A program made the translations under genes and the position numbers. A stretch of DNA of 64,000 nucleotides from Microvelia longipes (taxonomy: Eukaryota > Arthropoda > Insecta > Hemiptera > Veliidae), in NCBI GenBank assembly GCA_018340805.1, contig JACMZG010001911.1, positions 58,311,208-58,375,207 of the forward strand, in the 5' to 3' direction. How positions within the stretch are numbered: the first letter of the stretch is position 1; each line of letters opens with the position of its first letter. The notes under the pieces are model-generated. The model had not been told where the DNA came from. It worked only from the letters and a program-made list of their open reading frames with translations, and ran no database searches. Positions 21,277 to 33,200 of the stretch are shown here, in pieces.

Positions 21277-24040
21277 TAAGTGTAACGCTCGGTTGTAAAA
21301 ATCAATTGACTAGTGTGGAAGGAAAATATGCAAGGGAACCAATGTGGTTTTAAGTCCTGGATGTAACCATACTACATTTCGATTAAATATCAAACCAACT
21401 TCATTGTTCCTCAATCTTTCTTAATTGTTTTCCCCATGAGTAACTTTTGATAGGGTCCGTAGTCATACTATAAATGGAGGCGTTTGATGAGAAAACTTTT
21501 CTGATGTTCCAAACTCAATCCGTAGGGTCTCTTTAGTATATATCCTCATAATTCTGATAATGCAATTAAGATTACTTACGGTGGTTTGCGCTCTTTATAT
21601 TTTTATGCCATCGTAGTCATTGAGAGCGCATGCACGAGAGAGCTTCGACATTTTTGCAGTAAGAGATCCATTAAAGTCTTGTAACCTGGTATATGTTTGT
21701 TTCGTGTTTATAGCGCATTTGCAAAAGGAATTAAGCCTTTGGAAGTTTTTTTGGATCAGAAGTGGAAGGGGTGTGGTGAATTTACATGGACGGGTTATTT
21801 TCTCTAAGTGCTTTCCTGATTCCATAATTCAGAGTTTTCAAATCAAAATTTGCGAGGATAAACGTTTCTAATCTTACTCAGGTAGCCTACTTGGAATCAT
21901 AGATTTGGTGGGGGATTTGCGGTGTAATTTTGTAAGAATGCTTCACTCTAAACGTCGCCGATTTGGGTTACAAAATTAATATATTAATTTTTTTTTATAT
22001 TATGTTCCTCCGATTTCTTGTCAAGTACGTTAAGTGCTGTGATTTTTTGTTATTTTCTAGTTTAAAATTTAAATATTGTTTAAGTATAATAAATTTTGAC
22101 TTAAAATTAAGTAAATTACTTCATGATATAATAATTTTATTACTTACCATTTTTAATGTTTTTTTTTTATATACATAATCAATTTATTTGTATTTATATC
22201 CTAAATATAGGTTGATGTTAAAATTCATCATAAATACTGTTAGACATTTTATTCTATCATTTTTACATTATATGAAATTAAACTCATTAAAGCTGTAATT
22301 CTTTTTTATTTAATCAAATTAATTAAACTTGAGTACTTTGTAGATAAGCATAAAATGAAGTCTATATGAGCACCTTTTCATAATCATAGAGGTATATTGC
22401 TAGAGAAGACATACTCAATCTCAATACATTGAGAAGCTTGAAGGGCCTCTATAGAAGAAATATTTAACCAATAGGGTCTCTATAGAAGTAATATCTCTAT
22501 GATATTTCAAAATTTAACCAATAGAGCCTCTATAGAAGTAATATCTCTATGATGATAATAATCAAGACTAAAATAATGTTCAAAATATCCAACAGTTTTA
22601 TATTTAAAAAATATCTGAGCTCTGAAGATGTTAAAAAATTGTTTCTGTATAAAAATCGTTGTAAAAGTTCAAGCAATTGCTAAGATGGTTAATTTAAAAT
22701 AACATAATCATTAAATTAAATTTTTATTAAGAACATACTCTTATAGAGAGTTTATTTATGCACTACAAAAATGTTCAGTTTTGTAGAGGATTGAATGTTA
22801 GTCTATCCAGTTCTATTAGTTTAATTTTTAATTTATCTCAAGATGTCTAATAGTATTTTTCATTGTTAATTTTGTATACTCATCTATATTGTATTTATAA
22901 TATTATTATATCCTTTAACATTTATGTGTTCTTAATGGATGGTTAGTTTTTCATATTTTTAAAAATCTTATTGAGGCAGGCTCTGAAGGTAAAATTAAAT
23001 ATTTTGTAGACTTAGGACAATTTGTTTTTAGGACCTTGGTCCTAAAACCGGTTGTTTTTAAAAACTTGTTGGTTTTTAGGACAATTGGGGGTAAAAAAAT
23101 CAACATCACTTTTTAATTTTATATATTTGGGTGATTATTATACTCTATTTGTTGTAAGTTATTTTTGGTATTGGTAATTACTCAGCTGAGTCCTTTTGTA
23201 ATGTTTAATACATAATTGTGGGTTTAGTGTCAATTAATTATGGGTTTAGTTTCTCAAATAGAGTTATTAACAAAGCAACATCTACAATCCAAATCATTCC
23301 TTTATCAAATAAAGTTATTAACAAAGAAACATAACAATCCAAAACATTCCTTTGCCAAATAGACTTATTGACAAAGAAAAAACAACCCAGAACATTCTTT
23401 TATAAAAAAAAAACTTATTGACAAAGATATAGTAACAATCCAAAACATTCCTTTGTCATATAGACTTATTGACAAAGAAACAACAACCCAAAACATTCCT
23501 TTGTTATATAGACTTATTGACAAAGATATATTAACCAGCCAAAACATTCCTTTGTCAAAAAGACTTTGACAAAGATACATCAACAACAAAACATTCTTTT
23601 GGCGAATAGACTAATTTACAAAGAAGCATCATCTTACCAGAGCATTTCTATATCATTACTCCTATCCCAATTATTTTTCACAACACACACAAGATATATA
23701 AAGAACAATTCCTACGTTTTAATTGAGTACGTAGATTTTTGAAACTATCTAAGAAAACAAAACGTGCTAAGAAAAAATATAAATTGCAGTTTTGTTATAT
23801 TAGAAAAGAAAAACATACATTTATGGATTGAAAATTTGAAGATTTTATCAATTATTGTATTTTTATGAATTTTGTTAGAAATAGAAAAATTTGGTAAAAA
23901 ATAATCCAAAGATTGAAATTCCATAAAAATAGTAAAAGAAAAAACTGTTTATGACCTCCATTTTAATTGAAATGAAAGATCTGATGAATAAACCAACATT
24001 TTTCTACCAAAAGAAAAAAATATATTAATATGAAAAGATA
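21277..24040 (+). repeat. Copy D2 of the local duplication
   Basis: Longer and cleaner partner of D1. It includes a MITE-1-like fragment (about 22385-22560) with repeated CCTCTATAGAAGTAATATC blocks, and the 51-bp minisatellite at 23280-23640. Its open frames are not gene-like. Confidence 0.85.
23280..23640 (-). repeat. 51-bp minisatellite, about 7 units
   Basis: The unit AAAACATTCCTTTGTCATAT + AGACTTATTGACAAAG + a variable AT tail has a period near 51 bp. Being 17 codons long, it stays open on the minus strand and yields a repetitive SLSISLYDKGMFW string, which is a by-product of the repeat. A decayed version is at 20530-20870. Confidence 0.85.
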
Positions 24041-25487
24041 AATCATATTATATAACATATCGTTTTTTAATAAGGATGTAATTTAGCAGTTTTATTGTTT
24101 GAACTGTGCGTAAAATAAATGGTCTCTAGTAGTATTTAACTAAGAAGGAAATCATAAACCACACATGTTCACTACATCACTACATTGCGAGACACACTAC
24201 ACACCACACACACACACACATTATTACTTGCACACACGACACATATATATATGATATAGTAGTCTTTATATATATGTTATTAATATTGTATTATACAGTA
24301 TAATATATAATAAGGGTTAATAATATTATATAAACGTCATTAAGTAATAAATGTACTTCAATTTTATATACACTTTGCTTTTATTTTTCTTGGGCTAACT
24401 TAATTGACATTATTTTTGCTAAAAAATCTATCTATAACTTTGTATTCATTTTATTAAATTATTGACAACATTTTTATTGTTTTTTGTATGAAAATTAAAA
24501 AAAAAAATACTGTGATAAAGTATGAAAGTTCAAAAACTATGCACAATAATAATAATAATAAAAAAGGGGAAAATTTATTTAAAAATGTATTTATAATAAA
24601 TAATATAGTTTTTTGTTATATCGATGTAATATTATCAATTTAAAATAAATTAACAGTATTTTAATTTGTTTTTTTTTGCATTTAATTTTAAATATTTGTA
24701 ATTTTTTGGCCGGCTAGACGAAATCATCTTAAACAGGAATTTTCTTGCCGTTGCAGCTGGTAACAACTTCTATTTTCTGTAATCCTCAAAGAAATAATTA
24801 AAAATTTGTTGTTTGATAAATAAAAAATTAGCCAAGCGAAGCTCAGGTATTACTGCTAGTGTCTAATAAAACTGACAAAAAAATAACCGTGAAAACTAAA
24901 ATTCTGGTATGGAGATTTAGAGAGTGTCTTTTTTTCTTTCTTGTTCAATAATTCATTCCTTACTTATGTTTCTGGTTTATGCTTTGTAACCTGAGCAGTA
25001 GGGTTACTACTTGTTACAAAATTGTTTCCAGATTTTTCAAAGGAAATAGAAAAATAGATATAAAGGAAAATAGATCTCTTGCAAGGGGATACATTACCTC
25101 TCCCTATGGATATAATCACTGGACATTATATGCACATTATTGTTCATCATTTGGGTTAAGCACCATTGAGAGAGGTCTGAACATGGGTTGGTGACTCCTA
25201 GGACTAAAATGGATTTTCTACTGTCTGAGGATGGGCAAAGCGAGTCCGAAGTAGTTAAAATGAGCTTATCAAATCCAGTAAGCAAAGAATATAATAGTTA
25301 TAAAATGTTGGAAGGTATATGAGAGCGTCAGGCAGAAGGAGGGGGTGAACTCGGTGCTGGTCTCTAGCGATAGCTCTAAAGCATTCTTCCAACTTTAAAA
25401 TCAGAGCCTTTATCTTTATTATTAGAGCTAATAATATTTAATTAGTCCTAATAAAATTAGGGTTCTAATTTTAAAATCACAATGTAT
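24041..25487. other. Intergenic AT-rich DNA with small repeats
   Basis: Holds a (CA)n stretch near 24195-24222, (TA)n near 24243-24310, an F1-like scrap near 24965-25060 and a 5S-like block with R1 tail at 25155-25260. No gene. Confidence 0.5.
25155..25260 (+). repeat. R1 3' end: degenerate 5S-like block plus tail
   Basis: GGTTAAGCACCATTGAGAG, then ATGGGTTGGTGACTCCTAGGA, resembles the 5S box A to box C order. It is followed by the R1 tail CTGAGGATGGGCAAAGCGAG, matching the end of the copies at 10113 and 63895. Confidence 0.55.
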
Positions 25488-28195
25488 TAGTAGTAGTAGT
25501 AATGAGGGTGGGGAGGCATTAAGCCAGGCAAACAGGCTGCATAACCCATGCCAGGCCAGCCACCCTGGACTACAGAGGCTCATATCGGTAGGTGCATCTT
25601 CCTGATCTTTTTGCAAAAATAGAAACATCTCCCCACCGTAGAATCCTAAGATCTTCCTCATGGAGGGTTCCAGATCCAAACATTTGAAATCTTATCCATC
25701 CATATACCACACTCTCTCCTAGAAAGTGAAAAGCAGAGTCCTCTTCCTCCTGACACCTGGGACCGATTGAATTGTTTGCCAGACCTAGTTTCTGGAGGTG
25801 ATTATTAAAATGGTAGTGGCCAGTTAGGATCCCAACCATTAATTTTAAGGAGTGGTGGTTAAGGCTCAGAAGCCATCTTGACCGTCTAGGGTCAGGATCT
25901 GCTATCATCATCTTAGCCTGCCGACAGCCTGGAGTATCCTGCCACACCTTAACCAACTGGGTCTGCGTCCACTCTTTAAGGATGTTCTTTAAGAAGCCTT
26001 TGGAGAGTTCTAAAGCAGGTTCTGGTCCATAGAATAGCCCCTCGGCACCTTGCTTAGCTGCAATATCAGCTTGCTCGTTGGCATGGATGCCAATATGGCC
26101 AAGGATCCAGTAAAGCCTAACCTCTTTGCATGATGCAAGTTCTTCTAATGACTTTATGCACTCTCTTACTAAGGCTGAGTTTGTTTTAAACCCTGCCAAA
26201 GCTTTAAGAGCAGCCTGGCTATCTGAACAGATGCAGACAGTCTTCCCTGGACTCCTGACCAATTCAGGGTTGGTTGCAACCTTAAAGATGGCAAAGACCT
26301 CAGCCTGAAAATACTGTAGTCATAGTACCCAAAGGGAAGCTTTGGGTCATATTAGGCCTTTCAATGTGAAACCCGACTCTAGCACTTCCGGTCTCCAGTA
26401 GGGAACTCTCTGTGTAGCAGATAATGATGTCTGGTGGGAACTCTACATTACTCTCTTTCCAGTCTTCCCTGGATGGAAAAAGAGTGGAAAATCTCCTTTT
26501 AAAATTTGGTTTGTCATTAGGAGACCACAGAGGTTTATTATTTGGAGACCAAATAAGGTCTCCAGGGCAGTGGAGGGCGTAGACATCGTAAGACACGCAA
26601 GTCTTTGGATCGTAGACAGTTTTTTGCAGAAGTTGCAATCTCCACTCGCGGCCACCAGACAATGGATCCATAGTGCATCCTAGGTCTGACTATCGCAGTG
26701 TAGAGCCAGTGGACGACTTTGGGAGTAAATCCCCAAGTTCTCCCAACTGCGCGTCTAAGCTGCCATAACGTTGACACTCCTTTATTAACTACCTTATCAA
26801 TGTGGGGTTTCCAGTTAAATTTCGGATCCAAGATAATACCCAAAAACTTAATACTGTTACTAAGTTCTAAATGGCTGCCAAACAGTGTAGGGGCCATTTA
26901 ACTATGAATCCATTTAACTTATTAGATTTCCTCGTGAATAACATTAACTCTGTTTTAGAAGGGTTGATGGAGAGGCCCACTTCTCGGCATCAGCCTTCCA
27001 AAATAGAGGCAACCTCTTGCATTAGCTTACAGACAGTTTTAAGAAAGCGTCCTTTTACTACAACAACACCATCATCGGCATACGCTTGGACGTAAAAGCC
27101 TTTGGCGGTTAACTTCCTTAGGAGGCTATCCATGACCAAGCACCATGAAAATGGCGACAGGCAGCCTTCAGGGCAGCCGCCAGTCACTTGAACCTCCGCC
27201 CCTCTGTCACCAGAGAAGACATATCTGTCCTCCAATAAGGAGGTAACCCAGTTCGTAAGGGCCTTTGGGGACCCTCTCTCACTGAGAGCTTTGCATATGA
27301 CCTCAATTCTTGCCCGATCGAAGGCACCCTCAACATCAAAGAAGAGAGCAAGGTAGAATTCTCCAGAGTCCAGAGATTTCTCAACCTCACTGACCAGCGC
27401 ATGAAGGGCAGATTCAGTCGACTTATGCCACTGAAAAGCATGCTGGTTTGGATGAAGAGAGTGACGGGAGAGAAATTCCTCACGGATATAATTATCCATA
27501 ATCCTTTCTAGGCCCTTACCTATAAAGGAAGTAAGGCTAATAGGTCTGAAAGACTTAGCCTGAGTGTAGTCAGTCTTCCCAGGTTTGGGAATAATGACCA
27601 TCCTAGCCGACTTCCATTCCGGGGGAACCTCACCCCATGCCACGCTAGCTCGGAATAATTTACTCAAAGATGGGTAAATAACATCCATGCTCCGCTGCAG
27701 GACAATAGGGGGAATCCTGTCTAGGCCTGGTGCTTTTATAGCCCCAAACTGACTGAATGCCCAATTTATGTCACCATCAGAGATGACCTTATCAGCTCGG
27801 TTCCAGTCAGATGTGAAGGAGTCATTTGAAATGTCCCCTACATTAACCTGATCTTCACCCGGGAAATGGACTTTAAGGAGATGGCTTAAGGATTCATATT
27901 CTCCTTTGGTCCATGAGCCATCTGATCTCTTAAGAGATCCAAGCACATTTCTTCTCCCTTCCTCACTAAGCAGTTTAGGGAGCCTGACAGCATCTGCCAT
28001 GGAGGAAATCTCCTCACGATGGGTCTGTCAGCTGGCTATTTTGCCTTTCCTGACCTTTTTTTTTAAATTCCTTTCTAGCCCCTCTGTAATTGTCCCAGTG
28101 CAGTGGGTCCATAGATCTCAAAGCACGGTTTAGAGCCCTTCGCATCTTCCTCTGAAGAGACTAAGGGGCAGGTTTCCTCAAAGGTATTCTTAGAT
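25488..28195 (-). mobile_element. 5'-truncated LOA/I-like LINE with RT and RNase H, decayed
   Basis: Minus-strand order: pre-RT basic region (about 28190-28010, frameshifted), RT in 28000-26990 with PGLDRIPPIVLQ, KPGKTDYTQAKSFRPISLTS, the QGG box altered to GGCPEGCLSP, and catalytic YADD; thumb KFLGIILD at 26897-26538; RNase H at 26262-25900 with ICSDSQAAL and GHIGIHANEQAD, then a C-terminal HYHFNNHL..LG..RC region. An (ACT)n tail ends it near 25488. RNase H plus motif wording suggest the LOA/I group. Frames shift repeatedly, so it is inactive. A solo 3' end of the same family is at 34318-34350. Confidence 0.88.
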
Positions 28196-28384
28196 TGTTA
28201 GAGAGGCTATGGCGTATTTACTATTTTTTCCTGTGGTCGAGCGTTGCTAGAAGTTAAGCATTGGATAATCATAAGACAAACAAAACGAATATGAAGTTGA
28301 GAGGAAAAGTACTGAGGCACCTCGTACCCAAATTGTCTTACCGCCCACCAAACTCTATCTAGGAAATTTTATAACCTTCGGAAG

Positions 28385-28472
28385 TATCAACGGTGTTTAA
28401 GGACCTCCTCTGAGTTGGTTTATGTGTGTGTTTCTGTTATTATCGTGTAGCTTCCAGTAGGTTTAGACTAAG
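28385..28472 (+). repeat. R1 fragment
   Basis: GGTGTTTAAGGACCTCCTCTGAG, TGTGTGTGTTTCTGTTATTA and TAGCTTCCAGTAGGTTTA follow the order of the R1 head region. Confidence 0.6.
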
Positions 28473-28690
28473 AAATGGGTTTTTTTTTTACTATAGAGGG
28501 TTTAAGATGAGGTTTAGTTTTAGAGTAGTTGGGTTTTAGAGTAGTTTTAGAAACATGGGTTAGAGTAGGTTTAGTCTAGGGTTTAGATTTGTCAAGGGGT
28601 TTAGAGTTGGTTTATACTAGAGACATGGGGTTTAGAGTGGTGTTTATTTTAGAGATCATGGGTTTGAGAGTGGGGTTTAGAGACTAGAGC
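28445..28690 (+). repeat. G/T-rich degenerate repeat of GGTTTAGA
   Basis: About 15 imperfect occurrences of GGGTTTAGAGT or GGTTTAG-type words with strong strand bias and no fixed period. Confidence 0.7.
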
Positions 28691-29097
28691 AATGGCCGTC
28701 CGCGCAGGATTTTTTCCAGGAGGGCCAAAGCTACTAAGTTCAGTAATCAAGAATGTGCTGCGGGTAGAGTATTCAGTACCCTTTCTCAAAAGTCGGTGGC
28801 TTTGTTACAATAAATTATAATGATGACAAAATTTGTAATAAATTTTCATTTATTGTAATAAATAAATATTTTAATTCATTTAGACCTTTAGCGAGCGAAG
28901 CAAGCCTCTATTAGTAAATATAATTTTTAAATTTAACAATCTAGCGAGCGAAGCATGCTTCCATTTTCTTATCCTATACTAAACTTTAGCAATCTTGTGA
29001 GCCTTTTTTCCGATATTTACGTACATATTTATAGCGAGCTAAGCGAGTTCTTAAAAACATATTAGATGAGGGTGTTAACAATTAGCGAGCCTATATT
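28691..29097. other. Non-coding DNA with AGCGAGCGAAGC motifs
   Basis: Short motifs TAGCGAGCGAAGCAAGC, TAGCGAGCGAAGCATGC and TAGCGAGCTAAGCGAG recur at about 28890, 28952 and 29031. No gene is seen. Confidence 0.5.
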
Positions 29098-29099
29098 AC

Positions 29100-29492
29100 A
29101 GTCTATCGTTTAGTTTAAAATCCCAAGGTATAAGTTTTAAAAATTGGATCCAAAGAGAAGGCCCGCTGCCAAACCTCTCACTTAAAGAGAAAAAAATCCC
29201 TACCACAATAACCACTGTAGGGAAAAAACCTTCTTCCCGACAATCGTTAACTTTGTTTGTGGTTCTTCTTTTGATTACATCGTTTTGAAAACTACTCTCA
29301 AATTAATCTTAAAATGATATTTTAAAATATAACTACACAAAAGAAATGTAAAAAAACATCGCCAAAGAAATACGGGTAAAATAACCTTATTTGTTTACAT
29401 AGTTTTTTCCCGCTCCCTTCTTGCAGGGTTTTTTTAAGAATCAGTGGTGTCTAAACTGACCTGTCAAGATTTTTAAAGTAAACGATAGACTG
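29100..29492. mobile_element. MITE-2 copy B, complete, TA target site
   Basis: The terminal inverted repeats CAGTCTATCGTTTAGTTTAA and, in reverse complement, CAGTCTATCGTTTACTTTAA differ at one base. TA flanks both ends (29098-29099 and 29493-29494), as for Tc1/mariner-type elements. 393 bp, no open frame. Confidence 0.85.
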
Positions 29493-29648
29493 TAGTATAC
29501 ATAATTTTTAATTTATTTTTTATTTTTAAATAATAATTAAAAAATAATCTAATTGAAATGAAATATTAGTCAAGTGTATCCCTTTACGAAATAAATAAGT
29601 ATACTTAGTTCATTTTAGTACAAGTATATTTACGATCACATTATAATG

Positions 29649-29705
29649 TATTAAGCGGCATTAAGTGAGATTATTTCCTGGATGGGTGACCGCTTGGGAA
29701 GAATG
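29649..29705 (+). pseudogene. Solo 5S rRNA-like fragment
   Basis: ATTAAGCGGCATTAAGTGAG, ATTATTTCCTGGATGGGTGA and CCGCTTGGGAA align with 5S rRNA from about nucleotide 46 to 105. Box C is almost canonical. Neither a 5' third nor the R1 tail is present. Confidence 0.7.
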
Positions 29706-29816
29706 GCAGAGCTCTCATATAGCTCATATGTATACTACGCAAGGATATCCCAAGCAAGGATTCAACCCCTTAGGTCTGAATACTATCAGACCTAATACTA
29801 GGTCTAATACTACTAT

Positions 29817-29843
29817 CACGATAAACCCAAGGGGTTTATCGTG
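29817..29843. repeat. Perfect 12-bp hairpin
   Basis: CACGATAAACCC and GGGTTTATCGTG flank a 3-base loop, about 145 bases past the SLC5 stop codon, in a block with other TAGGTCTAATA and GGGGT repeats. Confidence 0.7.
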
Positions 29844-29986
29844 TGCAAAGGGGTCGAGGTAGGAACACTATTTCGACCCTAGCACACATAGACCCCTAAA
29901 GGGGTGCTTAAATCAGGGTTGAAACCACTTAAAACCCTAAAAGTGAGGAAATGATAGAAAGCATTAAAAAATTCTTTTAATTTACA

Positions 29987-30245
29987 TTATAATTTTGACG
30001 ATTCTATATTCGTTTCGTTTACTGGCACAGTTTTATACTGCTTTTGTTGCTTCTTCTTATCTCTAATGATAGGAGAAAGTAATTCCTGTTTGACATCATC
30101 AGGGTTGTTAAACCCTGTCACATAGCTCACCAAGATACCAACAGTGAAGCACACGAATGTGCCTATTATACCGTAGTAGAACTGAGTGATGCGGTACAAA
30201 GGAAACGAGTATTTGAAGCTATTAGACACATCTTCACATGTGGAA
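29987..30245 (-). CDS. SLC5 exon 13, stop TAA
   Basis: From TTGTTTCAG: NST sequon, last membrane helix (GIIGTFVCFTVGILVSYVTG) and a basic cytosolic tail with KKKQQKQ, ending in ESSKL then TAA. Confidence 0.93.
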
Positions 30246-33200
30246 CTGAAACAATTTAAATGCTAATTAAAATACGAACTAACGACTTAGTTCGCAATAA
30301 AAGGAACGCAGGAAGTAGTCCTTCTATTAAAAAAGAATAAGTATTAAACAAACATCGGGTTCAGCATCTACTTCGGGATGATCACCACCGGAAGTCAAAC
30401 GTCGAATTCATCATTTAGCTTGACGTGGTTATGATCGGAAATTGAAACGTTTAATTCATCATCTATCTACCTTGACATGGTTATCATCGGAAGACCGCGC
30501 AACCCTTCGAGCTAGGGGCTAAACATTACAGTTATTTTATGTTCTTTCTACTCTATATTCTCTATCATGACTAATCAACGTTGTATCGACGATATGCAAA
30601 GCATCTTACGGAGAAATAATTGTAGACGGGAGAACTGAAGAAGTTTCTAAGAAGATTCTTAGAAACTAAGAAGACATTATTCTTCTAAGAAGAATAAAGG
30701 ACTTTTTTTACCTTCATTCGTTGTAGTAAGGTTTAATAAAGATACAAAACAGTGTGGGTAAATAATATAGTGGGTGAAAAATTTCCCAAAAGTCTGGCCA
30801 TACCAAGGCATAAGGTTTTTTTACTACAAATTTTGGAGACAGAACACCATGTAATAATGGCTAAAATGAAATCTTACTTATGAGTTGGAACGACATTAGT
30901 GATATTGCTACAGCCTTCGACAGAAACAGGCATGGAAACGTTACAATTAGGAGCCATCTCGTGCCCTAGCATTGACCACATCATGAATATTGCTGATATC
31001 AATCCTCCGAAAAATGCTCCCTAAAAACAATATAAAGATTATTTATATTCTTTGTTAAATACATGTTTACGAACTCTCAAGTTTTCGGTTTACTAGACTA
31101 GAGTATCTTTTCAGATATGAATATTATTAGGGGCCACCTTAATCGTGGAATGCAATGGTCCACATAGTGACCATAAAGCCAAAATAGTATCTGTTACGAA
31201 CTTTTAAGTTTTCGGTTTACTAGACTAGAGTATGATTTCAGATTTATATCTCAAATAATAATATACCCTAATATTATTCATATATTATTAGGGTTCACTT
31301 TAATCGTGGAATGTAGTGTTCCACATAGGGATCATAGAGCCCAAATAGTATCGCCACTGTTTTACTAAGAAAATTGAAGGCCTAGGCCAATTTTGTCCCA
31401 CAATGAGTTCAAAAGTACGGGGGAAGCATGTAAAGTTAATGTTTTTGACTAGCTTGTTGTTTTTAGCTTGCTTAATACTAACATCTCCAAGGCACTCCCT
31501 TAGATCTTTTAAGGGAGTTCATAGTGCCCGTTCCGGAGAGGTTATTATGTACTATAAGATATACTAATAAATACAAAAATATATGAAGTAAATAAGGGAA
31601 GGTAGATAATTATAAATAATAATAGAGTACTTCACTAGTAGAGGGCCACTGATGGATATTTTGCAAAAACTTCGTGAAATTTGACAACTGGGCCAATTGG
31701 ATGATTGCAATGATTTTTCTATGACTCTCGTTTAGCTTTTTTGATGGCAGATTTATATGACCTACAGATAGATTTGTAGGGTTCCCAAAGAGATAGTGAA
31801 TTGCTTTCTTTAAGACATTTATTTACCCGTTTTCTTAAAATTTCCAAAGAAGTTCCAAGTTTATCGACAACATTAACAAGAATTGCGCAAATAATTCCGA
31901 TTACAATATTCAATAGATTCATAATGTTACAGGCAGTTTTCACAGCGTAACCGACGATTTAGTCGTTCGAATACCAGTGAGTACTGTGAATAGGAAATAT
32001 CACCATCCAGATCAGACGGACATTCTCCTAAAGCATCAAGCTCGGTTATAAGTAGCTTATAAGTAGACTTAGGATTTCTAAAGGAAACTGTTTTAGTATG
32101 AGTTGGAACAAATTCTAACAGTATGTGCAGGTGGTCTGATAATGACTTTTTTAGATCTGAATGCCAGTCATGCACTTCTCTAGTTAAAGATTGAGGGCAT
32201 AGAGAAATTTCAATTACTTTTTGCCTTCAGGTGGTAAAAAACGTCAAGGGAGATCCTCGAATTAGAATATAAAGTTCTGTTAAGGTCTAGTAAAGTAAAA
32301 GTCTGGTAAAGCTGAACCCCTATCATTATTATCAGGACTAGCTCAAATTAAGCTATAAGCATTATCATAACGACCAATAAAGTGACAGATCCTTTTTTTT
32401 GCAGAACTGTAAACTATTCCTTGGTTCGCCTTGACCCAATATCAGCAAGCGAGTCTTTTGGAGGAGCGAAAATTGCAATATGAGTAGTATAGTGAGCATG
32501 CAACTAACAATAAAAAATTGACGCGATACAAAAACAAATTAATTAATTGAAATTTTACTTGCATTAGATAAAATAATTTAATTTACCTTTGAGTTAATTC
32601 TTGGCATGAATAATCCCATGGCGAAAATTCCAAAAATTGATCCTCCTGTAGATCCACTAACAGCTGTTGCAATCTGTATTAATAAATTAATAACTAATAC
32701 AATCGTTGTCTTTTTATATAAAATGAACTAGAAAAAACTCTATACATAAATTTATAAGAGATATGAACATAGATACATACATCAGTTAAAGTTCCAAGTT
32801 TATCGACAACATTAACAAGAATTGTGCAAATAATTCCAATTACAATACTCAATACTTTCATAATGTTACTGGCAGTTCTCTCTGATTTCTTTCCTGTTAT
32901 AGGCTCAATAAAGTCTTCATAGATTGTACCTGCTAGAGTGTTCATTCCAGATGAAAGAGAGCTAAAACATTTATCGAGGAAAAATATTTTAAAAAGACTT
33001 TTTATATCGGTTAGCTTGTCACCTTAAAGAAATATTGAGAAGTGGTTACTTCTCCAAATAATTGCAAGGAAATTTTGGTTGGGGCATATTATGAGCATCG
33101 TGCTGTGATAGTAGATTGGAATCTACATATCACTGCATAATGATAAACACCTAAATAAGACAGATTAGGTGTATCAACCCCTACAAATGTGTATCTGATG

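Noticed and set aside
23365..23589. Minus-strand repetitive hydrophobic frame (SLSISLYDKGMFW)
   Set aside because: By-product of a 51-bp tandem repeat; the partner copy at 20530-20870 breaks the frame.
29649..29705. Functional 5S rRNA gene
   Set aside because: The 5' third and 3' end of 5S are missing and the middle is diverged.
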